Below, piece after piece: positions 41,961-45,222 of a stretch of DNA of 45,222 bases. The translations under genes and the position numbers were made by a program. The notes under the pieces are model-generated. The model was not told where the DNA came from. It was given only the letters and a program-made list of their open reading frames with translations, and made no database searches. The stretch spans positions 1-45,222 of the forward strand of contig JASNJN010000008.1 of the NCBI GenBank assembly GCA_030180075.1. The letters are read 5' to 3'. The stretch comes from Mikrocytos mackini. Taxonomy: Eukaryota > Endomyxa > Ascetosporea > Mikrocytida > Mikrocytiidae. The stretch's first letter is position 1; every line of letters begins with the position of its first letter.

Positions 41961-43289
41961 CTATTTATTTACATGCTTGTATCTTTTCAACACTTTGTAC
42001 TTTTCCTTTAAACTGCTCAAATTTGTGACGTAAATATTGAAGAATAAGTACAGATCCTTTGCGTCTATGAAATTCAGTGTTAATTCAAACAACATTAGTC
42101 CCTTTGCCATGGTCTCGAACACTATGAGGTCCCTTGGTCGGTTAACAAGTTCGTAGTTTCCAAAAAACCACTCTTTGAAAAAGCCTGCCTTAATTCTGTT
42201 TATTTCTTTGCTTATTGTATTGTGTTTTTTATTACATCCTTGGTATATTTGATCCAGCGAGTCGGAGTCGTTAAAGTTAAACACGTCAATGTCGCTGTGG
42301 TTGATCAATTTCGCGCTTACATTCCAAATATACTCTGAAAACTTCTGTTCCAATAAGTCGAACTCATGTCTCAAAACCACCTCCTCAATGGCTGGGTTGT
42401 TTTGGATGGGGAACAGATGACAAATACAAAAAGACGAAAATTTGTTGAATATTACATCACTGTCTCTTCTGAAGAAAGAGTTGTCTGGCTTATTCGAAGA
42501 GCATATGCTGCAAACGAGCCCATCACTATAATCCATTCCAATGCGTTGCTGTGCTTCGTTGTAACCCAAACCATTGTCTCCACATTTCACACGTAGTTGT
42601 CTGTTGTTATCTCCAAGAAGATCCATGCTTCTCGCTTCCGAAGAGTGTGCCTGAAGTCGTTCTTTGTATCCCCAATTTGCCTTTTCTGCCATGAATATGT
42701 CTTTATGTACTCGGGCAGAGACTTCGGTAAGACTTGAGTTGAATGACCGTTCTTTCAAAATGAACTTCAGTCCACTCGCCCACGTATATATAATTGCCTG
42801 GTTAAATGCAATTAGAGTTAGCCGTTTTCTTGTGAAGAATTTTATGACGAGTTTAGGAAGGTAGACTGTTTCGTCACAGAAATAGTACTTCGCTCTCTTC
42901 TTTATTTTCACTTTGATTATATCACCGATGTCTACCTCTGATTTGGATAGTGATTTCTTCGAGGAATACCATCTGATCCTTCCCAGTCCAGGATCAAGTT
43001 CGAAAATATGAGGTTTATTTCCGTAAAAAAATTTCTTCCAAAATAAAGCACCTGACATCATTTTGTTGAGGTGTATCAAATTCTCTACATCATACGATAT
43101 GCTTTTATCAAGAACAGAACCTCGAGAAGGGCTATCGTTCACCAATATTGCTGGGGCAGTGTACGGAGTCGCTGTTGGTATGAAACATGAGTTTGTCGGC
43201 TTGGTAATGAAGTTCATAAAATAGACAATTTGATGTTGAAACAAACGACAGAAATTTATGTTATTTTTATGAAAAGCTAAATGCCGCAT
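41961..43289 (-). CDS. Hypothetical protein with possible PH-like domain
   Basis: A 442-residue protein from the ATG at 43289. Residues about 78-185 have the shape of a PLC-type pleckstrin-homology domain: ALFWKKFFYGN, a strand with IFELDPGLGRIRWYSS, VDIGDIIKVKI, then a strand with LVIKFFTRKRLTLIAF and the closing helix YTWASGLKFIL, with the Trp near the end that marks PH domains. PH domains bind phosphoinositides at membranes. The rest (186-442) is mixed helical with scattered Cys (VCSICSS) and no catalytic phospholipase block, so it is not a complete PLC. Assignment rests on pattern only. Confidence 0.6.
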   Translation of the reverse strand: MRHLAFHKNNINFCRLFQHQIVYFMNFITKPTNSCFIPTATPYTAPAILVNDSPSRGSVLDKSISYDVENLIHLNKMMSGALFWKKFFYGNKPHIFELDPGLGRIRWYSSKKSLSKSEVDIGDIIKVKIKKRAKYYFCDETVYLPKLVIKFFTRKRLTLIAFNQAIIYTWASGLKFILKERSFNSSLTEVSARVHKDIFMAEKANWGYKERLQAHSSEARSMDLLGDNNRQLRVKCGDNGLGYNEAQQRIGMDYSDGLVCSICSSNKPDNSFFRRDSDVIFNKFSSFCICHLFPIQNNPAIEEVVLRHEFDLLEQKFSEYIWNVSAKLINHSDIDVFNFNDSDSLDQIYQGCNKKHNTISKEINRIKAGFFKEWFFGNYELVNRPRDLIVFETMAKGLMLFELTLNFIDAKDLYLFFNIYVTNLSSLKEKYKVLKRYKHVNK

Positions 43290-43539
43290 TTTAAGTTGAA
43301 ATTTATATACGTTGTGCTTTCATCGAAGTCTTGTTAGGGTATTAATAAAACATATGTTTGTTATTGTGCGAATATTCTGTACTCTAATAAATCGATTTAC
43401 CTCACTACGAATGTTTTTTCAATAAAGTCTGAAAACGCCGAATTTTTTATTTTTGTTACGCATTTTTAAAACTTTAAAAGGTCATTCTAGGGTGAATAAA
43501 CAATTTAAAAGTTTACAAATAACTTTGGGCCGTTCTGAT
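43290..43539. other. AT-rich intergenic region
   Basis: About 250 bp upstream of the PH-like gene. No gene recognised. Confidence 0.5.
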
Positions 43540-43846
43540 TGGGGGTTCCAGTTGCCCGGAGACGAGAAATGGTGTTTTCAGTATAATTCATCCCAATCTA
43601 AATGTGTAAATTTGGGGCAAAATTTTGAAATCGAAATTTTCTCATATTAATTATCAGGAAATGTATTTTATACGGGCCATCCCACATGTTTATTATTGTA
43701 TTTTATCCTCAAAGTCAAAATTATAAGAAAATACGTCTTATTTTCCAAATTTAGATTTCCTAGAATTCTTAATTCGGTAGTTTTCGGGAAACGTAAAATG
43801 TAGTTTCTCTGTTATCGGGAAATCCGTTCCCGGGAATGGAACCCTA
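43540..43846. mobile_element. hAT-like MITE, 307 bp
   Basis: Ends TGGGGGTTCCAGTTGCCCGG and, inverted at the right, TAGGGTTCCATTCCCGGG share a GGGTTCCA core and a following C/G block. Eight-base flanks GTTCTGAT (43532-43539) and GTTTTGAT (43847-43854) match at seven of eight positions, fitting a hAT target duplication. No coding capacity. Confidence 0.6.
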
Positions 43847-43854
43847 GTTTTGAT

Positions 43855-44509
43855 GCCACCCTTGTGATTTGGTAAATGGGTGACAGTTTTATTTTATTAT
43901 AAACATAAATATCGTATTTAAAATCAAAATAAAACTTCATAAAAAAATCCAAAAATGAAGTGGAAAAGACATTATCGTTTTAAAGATCGTATTTTATAGC
44001 CATTTTTAAAAACTTAAAAAGTATTACTGGGCAAAAATTAATCTTTCCCATTGCTTTTCATATTCCACACTTCGATTTACTTTATCATGATTTTGCCAGA
44101 AACGAGGATTTAGTACAATTATATGGCCGTATGTTCGTATTGTCTCATATTATGCCTATTTAATATTGCCTATGAGTCTTTTAGTCTGCTTTTAGAGTTT
44201 AAAGGACATGTTCGATTTTCAAGCCAACCCGATTATCAAAACTTAGAAAAGCGGTCAAATATTAGTTTTATCGTTATATCGGATGATTTTAGGCTTAAAC
44301 ACACCATTGGTTGTTGATTATATATTAATTTTATGTTGGTACTATTTTTGATACTAAAATTGGCATGTGGTGAGAAATATATGAAAATTTAAGGAAAGAG
44401 TTTATTGTAATAGCAAATTATAACCTACTAAGAGGTTTATAATTGGATTCTATATTATAAAGAACTAAGGGTCAAGTTTTTATGTTTAATATTTTAAATT
44501 ATTATTTAT
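43855..44509. other. AT-rich region without recognised gene
   Basis: About 650 bp; only a 64-codon frame near 44123 that shows no domain. Confidence 0.5.
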
Positions 44510-44890
44510 TTAAAATATTGGAGAGTTCCAATTGACTCGGTATAGCCAATCGTAACTCTCTACACCTCCCGTCTTAGACTTCTTCACCCCGGGGTATTTA
44601 ACCCTTCCTATTTTGTTTCGGGGCCAGCTTTTATTTCCTTCAATTGCCACAGCTGATTTACTTGTGGTCTTGACTCTTTTGGGTTCTTTGTATTTTCCCG
44701 GCTTTTGCTTGAGGTATACCATGTCTCCGGCCTTTATAGGTTTCCGGTATGCTGCCTTGCGGCGATCATGGTTACTCTTCATAGCAGCCTGTTTTCTTTT
44801 AACAAAGGCCCTGTCTATTACTCCACTTTGTGGGTATTTGAAGGTTGCTGTACGTCTTTGGGGGGACTCAGCTCTGTTCTGGCTGGTATA
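44510..44890 (-). pseudogene. Retrotransposon integrase C-terminal fragment
   Basis: On the minus strand, the frame ending at 44510 is open upstream of its first ATG (44782) to about 44890. It contains KSNHDRRKAAYRKPIKAGDMVYLKQK, a basic helix followed by a GD-hV-hL turn, which is the usual start of the C-terminal DNA-binding domain of Ty3/gypsy and retroviral-like integrases, and ends in WLYRVNWNSPIF. The catalytic core is missing upstream, where a different frame (44896-45138) is found. This is a truncated remnant; which LTR family it comes from is uncertain. Confidence 0.6.
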
Positions 44891-44895
44891 TTTTA

Positions 44896-45138
44896 CTATT
44901 TTTTCAGGCCCGGGCTAGCATCTTCTATCGTGCTATTATTCTCCTCGAGTTCTCTGTTTATTTGGTTACTGCACTTCGTTGGTGCGTATTTAGACTCCGG
45001 CTTTATATATGCCTGGGATTTTGCAAAACTTCTTGTCACTGGCCTTCTAGGTACGAATGGCACGTGTTTACCTGTTCTTCTCGTAGGAGTGATTTCTTCA
45101 ACTTCCTCTTCGGAGATGTGGTAACAGGAGTTTGTCAT
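44896..45138 (-). other. Arg/Pro-rich open frame at the edge, possibly part of the retrotransposon remnant
   Basis: An 80-codon frame starting inside the first unit of the 19-bp tandem array. It is rich in Glu, Arg and Pro and has no recognised domain. It abuts the integrase fragment in a different frame, so it may be the same decayed element after a frameshift. Confidence 0.3.
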
Positions 45139-45222
45139 GTGTACAGGAGTTTGTCATGTGTACAGCAGTTTGTCATGTGTACAGCAGTTTGTCATGTGTA
45201 CAGCAGTTTGTCATGTGTACAG
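45125..45222. repeat. 19-bp tandem array running off the window
   Basis: Five copies of CAGCAGTTTGTCATGTGTA (first two with GGAG instead of GCAG) start at 45125, 45144, 45163, 45182 and 45201, with a sixth beginning at 45220. The array continues beyond the edge, which may be where assembly stopped. Confidence 0.97.

Overview
The window looks like a gene-poor, AT-rich, transposon-loaded stretch of a reduced eukaryotic nuclear genome, most likely a microsporidian or close relative with an expanded genome. The evidence is that all host-type genes are intronless, eukaryotic-type proteins (uS3, uL5, histone H2B, Aurora kinase, exosome Rrp4, a tandem CCCH protein) are short, and divergent starts lie only 38 and 49 bp apart. 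A/T-rich tracts resembling the AAATTT-type signal described in microsporidia sit directly against start codons. The phylum assignment is an inference; no rRNA gene or diagnostic marker is present.

Layout. 1-3350: a piggyBac-like terminus with hairpin tandem repeats, then two broken Tc1 transposase copies as 1295-bp head-to-head arms. 3570-5590: a predicted type I membrane protein and a helical unknown, followed by an ambiguous base (5591) and a 349-bp inverted duplication (5641-6524). 8208-9998: a MULE transposase. 10660-16450: the conserved gene island (CCCH protein, Aurora kinase, H2B, unknown, uS3, second identical H2B, tRNA-Asp, Rrp4). 16560-32960: an 16-kb transposon graveyard with Tc1/mariner-like and hAT-like non-autonomous elements, a second MULE fused to a PHD-like finger, a hAT element with a perfect 8-bp target duplication, a pogo-like MITE and a decayed Ty3/gypsy integrase. 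33422-40942: a single 2506-codon ORF for a giant predicted beta-rich membrane-anchored protein, not recognised. 41324-43289: uL5 and a possible PH-domain protein. The right edge carries an integrase C-terminal remnant and a 19-bp tandem array running off the window.

The host genes do not form one pathway; they are housekeeping genes for translation, chromatin, mitosis and RNA turnover. The most distinctive features are the giant membrane protein and three long inverted duplications, each with arms of exactly equal length (1295, 349 and 579 bp), one of which duplicates the H2B gene around uS3.
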